DNA of 64,000 bases from NCBI RefSeq assembly GCF_027889715.1, contig NZ_JAPJZH010000008.1:204624-268623 (forward strand), read 5' to 3'. Under the pieces are notes generated by a model. The model saw nothing but the letters and a program-made list of their open reading frames with translations. It was not told the DNA's origin and searched no databases. Shown piece by piece: positions 25,267 to 33,511 of this stretch. Every line of letters starts with the position of its first letter. Within the stretch, counting starts at the first letter, position 1. Source of the stretch: Allohoeflea poritis (GTDB lineage: Bacteria; Pseudomonadota; Alphaproteobacteria; Rhizobiales; Rhizobiaceae). A program made the position numbers and the translations under genes.

Positions 25267-26097
25267 CTACCGGCCCGTCAGCCATGCAAGCCACCACCAG
25301 CGGCGGCGCGGCTCCACTGTGACCAGATTGATGGCCCGCTCCGAAATACCGATCATCCGGCCGACCGCCGCCTCATGCCGGCGCACCAGCCGCTCGCTTT
25401 CACGGATCTGGCTTTCGAGCCGTTCGCCGGTTGCCAGCGCCCGTTCCAGCATGGCTGAAAGCTCGGCGGTCGCCGCGCCCTTGCGCTCGGCCTCCTGCAA
25501 GGCGCGATCCAGAAGGCTCATGGCGCGGTCGGCTGCTTCCGTCAGCTCCCGGCTGTCGCGGCCAGGCGCCGTCGCCGCGTCCGAAAGCGACAATGCCCGC
25601 TCCAGCAGCTGCCGGTAACGGGCATTGTCCTGCAAGGCGGCTTCCAGCCTGGCCGTCGCATCGTCGAGCATGGCAAGCGCCCGGTCGGACACGCCGGCCA
25701 GTTCCTCGGTGCGATCATCCTGCGGCCCGGCCTGCTCGTTACGTTTGGCGAGCAAATCCATGGACTGCGCCAGCGCACTGTCCTGCCGTTCGAGCAGTTG
25801 ATGGATCTTGCCGATTTCCTCGTCGCGTTCGGCAAGCAGGCCCTGGAGCTCCTCGACCTCGTCGAACAGCGTGTCGAGCAATTCGGCGGGAGCCATGCCC
25901 TTGCCGCTGATCTGACCCTCGAGATCCGGCGGGATGGATGTCAGGTCGACACGCAGCCGCCCCTCATTGTCGCGCCTTGCCGGCAGAACACCCTTGGCAA
26001 TGGCTTCACGCAAACGCATCCGGCTCAGGCCAAGCAGCCTTGCTGCCTCCCCGACGGGGAGAAAATGACGCCCGGAATCGCTACGCTTTTCAGCCAT
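25267..26097 (-). CDS. HTH (MerR/excisionase-like) coiled-coil protein with Trp-rich tail
   Basis: A 276-residue protein of no named family I recognise. Residues 10-50 look like an excisionase/MerR helix-turn-helix (HFLPVGEAARLLGLSRMRLR then GVLPARRDNEGRLRV). Residues 70-255 are almost continuous coiled coil, with a recurring motif SDRALAML (137), LERALSLS (165), ADRAMSLL (189), LERALATG (217) and SERAINLV (252), mostly spaced by multiples of seven. The C-terminus RRRWWWLAWLTGR is basic and Trp-rich, like a peripheral membrane anchor. It lies between the CoA-transferase and hyuA in one operon. It may be a regulator, or a scaffold binding the coiled-coil tags of HyuA and the permease. Confidence 0.75.
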   Translation of the reverse strand: MAEKRSDSGRHFLPVGEAARLLGLSRMRLREAIAKGVLPARRDNEGRLRVDLTSIPPDLEGQISGKGMAPAELLDTLFDEVEELQGLLAERDEEIGKIHQLLERQDSALAQSMDLLAKRNEQAGPQDDRTEELAGVSDRALAMLDDATARLEAALQDNARYRQLLERALSLSDAATAPGRDSRELTEAADRAMSLLDRALQEAERKGAATAELSAMLERALATGERLESQIRESERLVRRHEAAVGRMIGISERAINLVTVEPRRRWWWLAWLTGR

Positions 26098-26117
26098 CGC
26101 TCACTGGTCCGATCGCA

Positions 26118-27329
26118 TCAGATTATCCCCTTCTCCCGGAGACTTGCCTGCTTGTCCTGCGGAAGCGAAAGAACTTCGCCGTAGACGTAATCGTTGTGTT
26201 CGCCCAGCTCCGGCCCGACATGGCGGATGGCTCCCGGTGTCTCAGACAGTTTCGGCGCCACATTCTGCATCTTGATGGTCCCGAAATCGGGATGATGAAC
26301 ATCGACAATCGCGTCCCTTTCCTGAAAGTGCGGATCGTCGATCATGTCCTCGGCCTTGTAGATCAGGCCACAGGGCACGCCGTGCTCGTTGAGCAGCGCC
26401 TCGAGCTCCTTCAGCGGGATCGTCCTGGTCCACTCATTGATCAGACCGTCGAGCTCCGCCTGGTATTTTCCGCGCGCCGAATGGGTTGCGTAGCGTTCGT
26501 CTTCGGCCAGCTCCGGGCGTCCCATGGCCTCGGCGAGCCGTTTGAACACGGTATCCTGGTTGGCCGCGATCAGCAGCAGCTTGCCGTCCGCCGTATCGAA
26601 GACATTGGAGGGCGACACATTGGGCAGGATCGGACCGGTGCGCTCGCGCACATAGTCGGCGACATTATATTCGGTGACCAGGCTTTCCATCATGTTGAGG
26701 ACGGCTTCGTAGATGGCGCTGTCGACGATCTGGCCGCGACCGGTGCGCTCGCGCGCGTGGATGGCCATCAGTGCACCCATGCAGGCATGGATCGCAGCCA
26801 GTTCGTCGCCGATGGAAATGCCCATGCGGCTCGGCTGGGTTTGCGGATCGCCGACGACATAGCGCAGACCGCCCATCGCTTCGCCGATGGCGCCATATCC
26901 GGCCCGCGCCGCATAGGGGCCGGTCTGGCCGAAGCCCGTCACCCGCACCATGACAAGGCGCGGATTGATCTTCGACAGCTCGTCATAGCCGAGGTTCCAG
27001 CGTTCCATTGTGCCGGGGCGAAAATTCTCGATCAGGATGTCGGTTGTCTTGATCAGGTCGCGAACGATCTCCTGACCTTCCGGGGTGCGCAGGTTCAGCG
27101 TGATGGATTTCTTGTTGCGGGCAACGACCGGCCACCACAGCGACTTGCCATGCGGCTTCTCCCGCCCCCACTGGCGCATCGGATCGCCTGCCCCGGGCTG
27201 TTCGCACTTGATCACCTCGGCGCCGAAATCGGCGAGCAGCTGGCCGCAGAACGGTCCGGCGAGAAGCTGTCCCATCTCGAGAACTTTCAGGTCCGTCAAA
27301 GGCCCCTGCCGCGGCACGCCCGAATTCAT
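26118..27329 (-). CDS. CoA-transferase family III (CaiB/BaiF) protein
   Basis: A 403-residue family III CoA-transferase; ATG 27329 has GGGAGG upstream, and the longer open frame is not family-like. Conserved segments: LKVLEMGQLLAGPFCGQLLADFGAEVIKCE, GDPMRQWG, NKKSITLNL, DILIENFRPGTMERWNLGY and VTGFGQTGPYAARAGY. The residue aligning with the catalytic Asp of formyl-CoA transferase falls in AIYEAVLNMM, where a Glu is seen, as in some uncharacterised branches. It would activate a carboxylic acid to its CoA ester. The divergent HMG-CoA-lyase-like gene could cleave that ester. It is probably the first gene of the long minus-strand operon. Confidence 0.9.
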   Translation of the reverse strand: MNSGVPRQGPLTDLKVLEMGQLLAGPFCGQLLADFGAEVIKCEQPGAGDPMRQWGREKPHGKSLWWPVVARNKKSITLNLRTPEGQEIVRDLIKTTDILIENFRPGTMERWNLGYDELSKINPRLVMVRVTGFGQTGPYAARAGYGAIGEAMGGLRYVVGDPQTQPSRMGISIGDELAAIHACMGALMAIHARERTGRGQIVDSAIYEAVLNMMESLVTEYNVADYVRERTGPILPNVSPSNVFDTADGKLLLIAANQDTVFKRLAEAMGRPELAEDERYATHSARGKYQAELDGLINEWTRTIPLKELEALLNEHGVPCGLIYKAEDMIDDPHFQERDAIVDVHHPDFGTIKMQNVAPKLSETPGAIRHVGPELGEHNDYVYGEVLSLPQDKQASLREKGII

Positions 27330-27380
27330 TGTGATGAACCTCCCGACAACAAACTGTGACTTGCAGACTGGTCTAAACCG

Positions 27381-27410
27381 GCATACTTGTCTATAGTATT
27401 TTGCATACAA
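27381..27410. promoter_or_regulatory. Candidate GntR (FCD) operator in the divergent promoter
   Basis: TTGCATACAA (27401-27410) is close to the TTGTATACAA type of palindrome bound by several FCD-GntR regulators. Just before it, ATACT and AGTAT form an inverted repeat around TGTCTAT (27383-27399). The region lies between the divergent CoA-transferase and lyase genes, and a GntR gene is third in this divergent unit. Confidence 0.4.
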
Positions 27411-27430
27411 AAATCAAACGGATTTGGCTT

Positions 27431-28351
27431 ATGAGCGAAAATTTCGTTGAAATCATTGAAGTTTCCCCCAGAGATGGGATACAAAATGACGAAAAGATTC
27501 TCACCACCGCCGTCAAGCTCGAGCTCATTCAGCGGGCCGTGGACGCTGGCGCCGACCGCATCGAGGCGACAAGTTTCGTCAATCCGAAACGCGTTCCGCA
27601 GATGGCCGATGCCGATGAGGTGGCACGCGGTCTGCCGCGCGGCACCGCGACCAAATTCATCGGACTGACGCTCAACCGCCGCGGCTTCGACCGTGCGGTG
27701 GCCGCACGGCTCGACGAGGCCAATTTCGTCGTCGTCGCGACAGATACGTTCAATATGCGCAACCAGGGGGTTCCGACCGAGGAGAGCATCAGGGCCTTTG
27801 GCGACATCATGCGCGATGCGCCCTCCGGCATCCGGGTCGGCGTAACCATCGGCGCCGCCTTCGGTTGCCCGTTCGAGGGTGAAGTCCCGCTTGAGCGGCT
27901 GATGCAGGTCGTCGAGGCCTGTATTGCCCACACCCCTCGTGAAATCGGGCTCGCCGACACGATCGGCGTGGCGGTGCCGCAGGATGTCGCACGGCGGGTC
28001 ACGGCCGTTCGTCAGGCCTTTCCGGACATTCCCGTGCGTCTGCATCTGCACAACACCCGCAACACCGGCATCGCCAATGCCTGGGCCGGGCTGGAAGCCG
28101 GCGCCCGGTCGCTCGACGCGAGCTTCGGCGGCGTCGGCGGCTGTCCGTTCGCGCCGCGCGCCACCGGCAACATCGCCACCGAGGATCTGCTCTATATGCT
28201 GGAACGGTCTGGCGTGCGGACGAATATGTCGCTCGATGCGGCCATCGAAACGGCGCTCTGGCTTGAACAGCAACTCGGCAAGCCCGTACCGGGACAGCTC
28301 ATGAAGGCGGGCGGTTTTCCGAAATCCGAAACCGGCGAGGCAGCCGCATGA
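27431..28351 (+). CDS. Hydroxymethylglutaryl-CoA lyase family protein
   Basis: A 306-residue HMGL-like TIM-barrel lyase. EVSPRDGIQND carries the catalytic Arg and metal Asp; EATSFVNPKRVPQMADA follows; VRLHLHNTRNTG supplies metal His residues; and GGVGGCPFAPRATGNIATEDL contains the catalytic Cys loop. Family members cleave 3-hydroxy-3-methylglutaryl-CoA, citramalyl-CoA or related 3-hydroxyacyl-CoA esters to acetyl-CoA and a keto acid. Its partner is probably the CoA-transferase across the divergent promoter. It overlaps the GntR gene by ATGA. Confidence 0.9.
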   Translation: MSENFVEIIEVSPRDGIQNDEKILTTAVKLELIQRAVDAGADRIEATSFVNPKRVPQMADADEVARGLPRGTATKFIGLTLNRRGFDRAVAARLDEANFVVVATDTFNMRNQGVPTEESIRAFGDIMRDAPSGIRVGVTIGAAFGCPFEGEVPLERLMQVVEACIAHTPREIGLADTIGVAVPQDVARRVTAVRQAFPDIPVRLHLHNTRNTGIANAWAGLEAGARSLDASFGGVGGCPFAPRATGNIATEDLLYMLERSGVRTNMSLDAAIETALWLEQQLGKPVPGQLMKAGGFPKSETGEAAA

Positions 28352-29028
28352 GCAATCCCGCACAGCGAACCGCCGCCACGGACCAGGCCTACCACGCCAT
28401 CCGCTCGGACATCCTGTCCGGCACGCTCAAGGAAGGCGAGCGCATCACCGAACAGAGAATGGCTGAAAATCTCGGCCTCAGCCGGACACCCGTGCGCGAG
28501 GCGATCAGCAAGCTCATCCATGAAGGTTTCGTCGAGCGCGGCACCGGATATACGACGCGCGTCGCTCATTTCGAGGACGAGGAACTGGAGCAGATGTTCC
28601 AGATCAGAAAGCTGCTCGAGAGCTATGGCGCTGCTCGCGCGGCCGAATTCGCGACCGATGAGCAGGTTGAACATCTGAAGGAACTGAGCGCTGAAATGTC
28701 GGCCCACACGCCGCCGAAATCGCAATCCGACTACAAGATCATCTCGGCCGCCAATGAGAAGTTCCACCGCACCATCATGGAAGCGGCCCGTTCGCCGCGC
28801 CTCAGCGCTCTCATCTCCATGGCCGTCAATGTCGGCATGGTGGCGCGCATGTACCACCTCTATTCCGACGAGGACCTCATCCGCAGCGCCGCGCACCACC
28901 ACGAGATAACGGATGCGATCGCCGCACGATCACCCGAATGGGCGGCCAGCGTCATGTCCTCACACCTCCTGGCCGCCGCATCCATGGCGGCGCGCGCCGG
29001 CCAGCGCAAGGTTCCCGCCGCCTTCTGA
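28348..29028 (+). CDS. GntR family regulator, FCD subfamily
   Basis: A 226-residue FadR/FCD-type regulator. Residues 10-75 are the winged helix (AYHAIRSDILSGTLKEGERI, MAENLGLSRTPVREAISKLI). The C-terminal FCD domain has the metal-binding pattern in ANEKFHRTIMEAA and HHHEITDAIAARSPEWAASVM. FCD proteins usually sense small carboxylic acids. It is translationally coupled to the lyase gene and sits at the border of the divergent CoA-transferase/HyuAB operon, which it probably controls. Confidence 0.93.
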   Translation: MSNPAQRTAATDQAYHAIRSDILSGTLKEGERITEQRMAENLGLSRTPVREAISKLIHEGFVERGTGYTTRVAHFEDEELEQMFQIRKLLESYGAARAAEFATDEQVEHLKELSAEMSAHTPPKSQSDYKIISAANEKFHRTIMEAARSPRLSALISMAVNVGMVARMYHLYSDEDLIRSAAHHHEITDAIAARSPEWAASVMSSHLLAAASMAARAGQRKVPAAF

Positions 29029-29120
29029 GCACTGTCAGCTGATATGCAGCGGCGCACATCCACCGCTCTTCACCTGTCACGGCAACGAAAACGTTGAAAT
29101 AGCCAATTGACAACAGCGGC

Positions 29121-30023
29121 TTAGGTCGCGCCCTTAACGGAGACGAAGGTCGTGTAGACCGATGTGGTCGCGGTGATCAGCAGCCGGATATTGCGGCGGC
29201 CGCCGAAGGTGACATTGGCCACCGTCTCAGGCGTCGCAAGCATGCCGAGACGCATGGCGTCAGGGTCGAAACACTGAACACCGGCGGCGCTGCTGGTCCA
29301 GATATTGCCCTGGCAGTCGGCCCGGAAGCCGTCCGGAACGCCCTCCTCGATGTCCACAAAAATCCGTCCGTTTGCGAGCGCTCGGCCGTCCTTCACATCG
29401 AAAACGCGAATGTGATGCGGACCGTCGGGATCGTGCGAAAGCCCGGTATCCGAAACATAGAGCAGGCTTTCGTCGGGAGAAAAGGCAAGCCCGTTCGGCT
29501 TGACGAAATCATCGGCGACGACGCTCAGCTCTCCGGTGTCCGGGCACCACCGGAAGACGTAACAACCGTCCTGTTCCTGCTCCGCGGCCGCGCCTTCGAA
29601 ATCACTGAGGATCCCGTAGGGCGGATCGGTAAACCAGATGCTGCCGTCCGACTTGACCACCACATCATTGGGCGAGTTGAGTCGTTTGCCGTTGAAGCTG
29701 TCGGCAATGACGGTGACGGATCCGCCATGCTCCAGGCGGGTGACACGCCGCGTCAGGTGCTCGCAGCTGATAAGCCTTCCTTCGCGGTCACGTGTGTGGC
29801 CATTGCAGTAATTGGGATTGTGATCGAAAACCCGCACGCTTGAGCCGCTCGACCACTGATAGCTGCGGTTGTTGGGAATGTCGCTCCACAGGAAATAGTC
29901 GCCCTGCGGGAAATAGACCGGTCCTTCCGTCCAGATCATGCCGCCGGCGATCTTCTCCAGATGCGCGTTCGGCTGAATCAGGGACAGGAAGCGCCGATCG
30001 TCGACGACGATGTGATCTTGCAT
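29121..30023 (-). CDS. SMP-30/gluconolactonase/LRE family lactonase
   Basis: A 300-residue six-bladed beta-propeller. The metal ligands expected for SMP-30 lactonases are visible: Glu in GGMIWTEGPVYFP, Asn in RLNSPNDVVVKSDGS and Asp in LLYVSDTGLSH. IWFTDPPYGIL and FSPDESLLYVSD are family blocks. Such enzymes hydrolyse aldono-lactones made by sugar dehydrogenases. It diverges from the two-component pair that precedes a sugar-type ABC operon, so it may act on the oxidised form of that sugar. Confidence 0.92.
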   Translation of the reverse strand: MQDHIVVDDRRFLSLIQPNAHLEKIAGGMIWTEGPVYFPQGDYFLWSDIPNNRSYQWSSGSSVRVFDHNPNYCNGHTRDREGRLISCEHLTRRVTRLEHGGSVTVIADSFNGKRLNSPNDVVVKSDGSIWFTDPPYGILSDFEGAAAEQEQDGCYVFRWCPDTGELSVVADDFVKPNGLAFSPDESLLYVSDTGLSHDPDGPHHIRVFDVKDGRALANGRIFVDIEEGVPDGFRADCQGNIWTSSAAGVQCFDPDAMRLGMLATPETVANVTFGGRRNIRLLITATTSVYTTFVSVKGAT

Positions 30024-30086
30024 TGGATTGCTCTGCGGTCCGCGTGATGTCGGCCAAGGTAAGACCGGTCGCCGGTGAGTTTAAAC

Positions 30087-30098
30087 CCGCAATTGCGG
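30087..30098. promoter_or_regulatory. 12-bp perfect palindrome in divergent promoter region
   Basis: CCGCAATTGCGG is a perfect 12-bp palindrome in the 178-bp gap between the lactonase and the histidine kinase. A second inverted repeat, TGCGG-ATTC-CCGCA, lies about 40 bases further on. Either could be an operator; no regulator is assigned. Confidence 0.35.
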
Positions 30099-30201
30099 TC
30101 AATGTACTGCGTGACAACGAAGTTCAGCGTGCGGATTCCCGCAACGTGCTGCGGGATAAAGGGATTTGCGCCGGCAGCAAACTGTGATGATATGTGCGCA
30201 T

Positions 30202-31491
30202 ATGGAACAGAAAACGGACAGGATTCAATCCGACAGCCTCGATCGCTACCTGTCGATCTCCAGGGCGGTCGCGGGACAGCTCGATTTCCAGAAAGTGCTC
30301 CAGCGGATCGCCGACGAGATCCGCGAGATATTGCCCTTCGACCATATGGACATCGCCATCATCACCTCCGACCGCAAGGGCGAACACATGGCGTTCGAGG
30401 TCGGCGTTGAAACCGGCTGGAGCGAGGGTGACCGGTCGCGGCCCATCGCAAAGAGCCCGATCTGCAACCTGCTGCTCGGCAAGATTCCCTATATCCTGAC
30501 CAGCGACGCCTGGGAGGATCCGCAGTTCCACTTTGACGGCGCCTTCGATGCGCCGATCTACGAGGCGGATCTGCATTCCCGGATCCACGTCGCCTTGCAC
30601 GTGCACGGCGTCGTCCACGGTTCGCTGAATATTTCAAGCCACGCCAAGAACGTCTATTCCCAGGACGACCTTGAAGAGGCCAAACGCATCGCCGATCTCA
30701 TTTCACCCTATATCTACGCGCTGAAAATGGGCGAACAGGCCCGCCAGGCGGCCCTTCGCGAGGGCGAAGCCATCGGTCGCGAACAGGCGCTTCGCAGCGG
30801 TGCGTTGCGGCTGACAGAGGGCATGGAGGAGGAGCGCAAGCGTCTCGGCATGGAACTGCACGACCAGACGCTCGCCGATCTTTCCAGCATCTACCGGCAG
30901 GTCACGCAAATGACCCGCCGTGCAGGCACGGAATCCCTTGAACTTGCCAAGGTCGGCCGCAGCATCGCCCGCTGCACCGATGAGCTTCGCCGCATCATCG
31001 AAAATGCCAAACCCGGCATACTGGAACTGTTCGGCCTGCAACAGGCGATCGAGGCGCAACTCGAAAAGGCCACCGCCGGAGCCGGCCGTTCCATCAAGAC
31101 GGTCCTGAATGATGAAACAGGCGGCATCCTCGACCACGGCTCCGACACCATCCGGACCGCTGTCTTCAGGATCGTGCAGGAAGCCTTGACCAATGCCGTC
31201 AAGCACAGCCAATGCGGCACGATCTCCGTGTCGCTGTATCGGGATGGCGACCATGTGATCGTCGAAGTACGCAACGATGGCGCGACACCGACCGACGGAT
31301 GGTCCGATTCCAAACGCGGCGTCGACAATATGAAGGTCCGAGCGGCCCTTATCGGTGCAGATATCGCCCTGCGGCACGATGCGGACGTCACTTGCATATC
31401 GCTGCATGTGCCGCTAGCGATCCTGCAAATACCGGACGATGCCGATCCTCTTTCCGCTGAGAGCACCGCGGTAAAAAGGGCGGGCTCATGA
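30202..31491 (+). CDS. Soluble GAF-domain sensor histidine kinase (HisKA_3/NarL-type)
   Basis: A 429-residue cytoplasmic kinase with no membrane helix. Residues 15-175 are a GAF-like domain (LDFQKVLQRIADEIREILPF, then the VALHVHGVVHGSLNI core). A helical linker leads to HisKA_3 with the phospho-acceptor His in KRLGMELHDQTLADLSS. The HATPase_c domain has the N-box FRIVQEALTNAVKHS and the G-box KRGVDNMKVRAALIGA. ATG 30187 is an alternative start; neither has a strong ribosome site. It overlaps the response regulator by ATGA and sits upstream of a sugar ABC importer, which the pair likely controls after sensing an intracellular signal. Confidence 0.9.
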   Translation: MEQKTDRIQSDSLDRYLSISRAVAGQLDFQKVLQRIADEIREILPFDHMDIAIITSDRKGEHMAFEVGVETGWSEGDRSRPIAKSPICNLLLGKIPYILTSDAWEDPQFHFDGAFDAPIYEADLHSRIHVALHVHGVVHGSLNISSHAKNVYSQDDLEEAKRIADLISPYIYALKMGEQARQAALREGEAIGREQALRSGALRLTEGMEEERKRLGMELHDQTLADLSSIYRQVTQMTRRAGTESLELAKVGRSIARCTDELRRIIENAKPGILELFGLQQAIEAQLEKATAGAGRSIKTVLNDETGGILDHGSDTIRTAVFRIVQEALTNAVKHSQCGTISVSLYRDGDHVIVEVRNDGATPTDGWSDSKRGVDNMKVRAALIGADIALRHDADVTCISLHVPLAILQIPDDADPLSAESTAVKRAGS

Positions 31492-32216
31492 ATTTGCTGA
31501 TTGCCGAGGACGATCCCTTCCACCGAACGTTCCTGAAGAACGCGGTCGCCACCGCCATGCCCGAATGCGAGCAGATCTTCGAAGCCTCGGACGGGCAAAC
31601 CGCGCTCGACCTGGTCGCCGGCGAAAAAATCGACGGTATCATCATGGACATGCAGATGCCCAACACCAGTGGCGTTACGGCCGCCAGCGTGATCTGGCGC
31701 AAGCACGCCGCCATGCGCATCCTGTTCTGGTCCAACTATGCGGACGAAGCCTATGTGCGCGGCATTTCCCGCATCGTGCCCAACGAGGCGGTGTATGGCT
31801 ACCTGCTGAAAACGGCCAGCGAACAGCGGCTGGAACTCGCCCTGCGTGGCGTCTTCCAGGAGGATCAGTGCATCATCGACCGCGAGATCCGCGGCGTGCA
31901 GCAGCGCAGCGAAAACATACATGAAGGCCTGAGCGACGCCGAGTTCGAGGTGCTCATGGACATCGCCCTCGGCATGACGGACAAGGCGATTGCCGCGCGC
32001 CGTTCGATTTCCACGCGCGGCGTGCAGAGCCGCCTGAAACATCTCTATGAGAAACTGGGCATCGATCAGACGCCCGTCGACGGCAAGGTCGGGCCGGCCT
32101 TCAACTCCAGGACCCGGGCGGTCGCCGTTGCCTTTTCACGCGGCCTGCTGAATGTCGAGGGCCTGGCGCTCGGCGAAGAGCATCTCAAGGCCTGGCTCGA
32201 CAAGCATATCCTTTAG
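31488..32216 (+). CDS. LuxR/NarL-type response regulator
   Basis: A 242-residue response regulator. The receiver domain has the acidic pair in IAEDDPF, the phospho-acceptor Asp in GIIMDMQMPNTSG and the conserved Lys in GYLLKTAS. The output domain is LuxR-like HTH: LSDAEFEVLMDIALGMTDKAIAARRSIS, then RGVQSRLKHLYEKLGI. It partners the kinase encoded just upstream (ATGA overlap). Its likely targets are the promoters around 30.1 kb and 32.4 kb. Confidence 0.92.
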   Translation: MNLLIAEDDPFHRTFLKNAVATAMPECEQIFEASDGQTALDLVAGEKIDGIIMDMQMPNTSGVTAASVIWRKHAAMRILFWSNYADEAYVRGISRIVPNEAVYGYLLKTASEQRLELALRGVFQEDQCIIDREIRGVQQRSENIHEGLSDAEFEVLMDIALGMTDKAIAARRSISTRGVQSRLKHLYEKLGIDQTPVDGKVGPAFNSRTRAVAVAFSRGLLNVEGLALGEEHLKAWLDKHIL

Positions 32217-32405
32217 GCTTTGGTGACTGCGGAAACCCGCTATTTGCCCGGCGTGAATACGCAGGAACAAACCCGCATTGGCGGCTTTCCCGCGTCCCGG
32301 CCACGCCGTAGCCTTTGCCTGACCGGGAATACCGAAAGAAAAAACCGGGCGCGCGGATGCGGAAGCATCGGCGGGAGGATTTGAGCGGGTCGCCGCCATG
32401 GCCGG

Positions 32406-32427
32406 GCGATCCGTTCTGAGGGATCGC
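32406..32427. promoter_or_regulatory. Inverted repeat before the ABC binding-protein gene
   Basis: GCGATCC (32406-32412) and GGATCGC (32421-32427) form a perfect 7-bp inverted repeat with an 8-base spacer, 35 bases upstream of the binding-protein ATG. It could be an operator for the preceding LuxR-type regulator or a 5' leader hairpin. The rest of the 245-bp gap shows no gene. Confidence 0.35.
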
Positions 32428-32461
32428 TATAGGGGTCCGGTTTGTGCCATGGGAGGACGAA

Positions 32462-33484
32462 ATGAAGAGTTTGACCGCAAGCGTTTTGGGTCTGGGTGTT
32501 GCCATCGTAGCCGCGACGACCGTTCAGCCGGCTGTAGCGGACACATCCGGCAAGAAGATCGCGCTTTCCAACAACTACGCCGGAAACTCCTGGCGCCAGG
32601 CAATGCTGAACAGCTGGGAAAAGGTAACCGGCGAAGCCGTCAAGAACGGCGTGGTGGCGGCCGCCGATCCGTTCACCACGGCCGAAAACCAGGTCACGGA
32701 ACAGGCCGCCCAGATTCAGAACCTCATACTCCAGGGCTACGACGCGATCGTCATCAATGCCGCCTCGCCTGAAGGTCTGAATGGTGCTGTCAAGGAGGCC
32801 TGTGATGCCGGGATCACCGTCGTTTCATTCGACGGCGTCGTGACCGAACCCTGCGCATGGCGCATCGCCGTCGATTTCAAGAAGATGGGCAAGAGCGAGG
32901 TCGAATATCTCGCTGAAAAATACCCCGACGGCGGAAATCTGCTCGAGATCCGCGGTCTTGCCGGCGTATTCGTCGATGACGAGATTTCGGCGGGCATCCA
33001 TGAAGGCGTCGCTGAAAGCGGCAAATTCAAGATAGTCGGATCCGTCCATGGGAACTGGGCGCAGGATGTTTCCCAGAAGGCTGTCGCGGGTATCCTCCCA
33101 AGCCTTCCGGAAATCACTGCGGTCGTGACCCAGGGCGGTGACGGCTATGGTGCCGCACAGGCCTTCAAGGCCGCCGGCCGCGACACGCCAACCATCATCA
33201 TGGGCAATCGCCATGACGAGCTTACCTGGTGGAAGGAACAGAAGGACGCGAACGGATACGAAACCATGTCCGTGTCCATCGCACCCGGCGTTTCGACGCT
33301 GGCCTTCTGGGTCGCGCAGCAGATTCTCGACGGCAAGGACGTCCCCAAGGACCTGACCGTTCCCTTTCTGCGCATCGACCAGGGCAATCTTGAAGCAAAC
33401 CTGGAAAACACCCAGGCCGGAGGCGTTGCGAATGTCGAATATTCGCAGCAAGATGCCATCAAGGTGATCGACGAAGCCTCCTGA
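32462..33484 (+). CDS. CUT2-type sugar ABC transporter substrate-binding protein
   Basis: A 340-residue periplasmic protein; GGGAGGACGAA precedes ATG 32462. Signal peptide: SLTASVLGLGVAIVAATTVQ with cleavage near PAVAD. Peripla_BP_4 features: KIALSNNYAGNSWRQAMLNS, AAQIQNLILQGYDAIVINAA, VVSFDGVVTEPCAWRI and ITAVVTQGGDGYGAAQAF. It probably binds a sugar or sugar derivative and delivers it to the permeases downstream. The neighbouring lactonase hints at an aldose or its oxidised form. Confidence 0.92.
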   Translation: MKSLTASVLGLGVAIVAATTVQPAVADTSGKKIALSNNYAGNSWRQAMLNSWEKVTGEAVKNGVVAAADPFTTAENQVTEQAAQIQNLILQGYDAIVINAASPEGLNGAVKEACDAGITVVSFDGVVTEPCAWRIAVDFKKMGKSEVEYLAEKYPDGGNLLEIRGLAGVFVDDEISAGIHEGVAESGKFKIVGSVHGNWAQDVSQKAVAGILPSLPEITAVVTQGGDGYGAAQAFKAAGRDTPTIIMGNRHDELTWWKEQKDANGYETMSVSIAPGVSTLAFWVAQQILDGKDVPKDLTVPFLRIDQGNLEANLENTQAGGVANVEYSQQDAIKVIDEAS

Positions 33485-33511
33485 CGGAGTGCGAATAACG
33501 ATCACAGGGCA

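Noticed and set aside
23322..25322. 666-codon open frame opposite hyuA
   Set aside because: Antisense shadow; hyuA has full family motifs and this frame has none.
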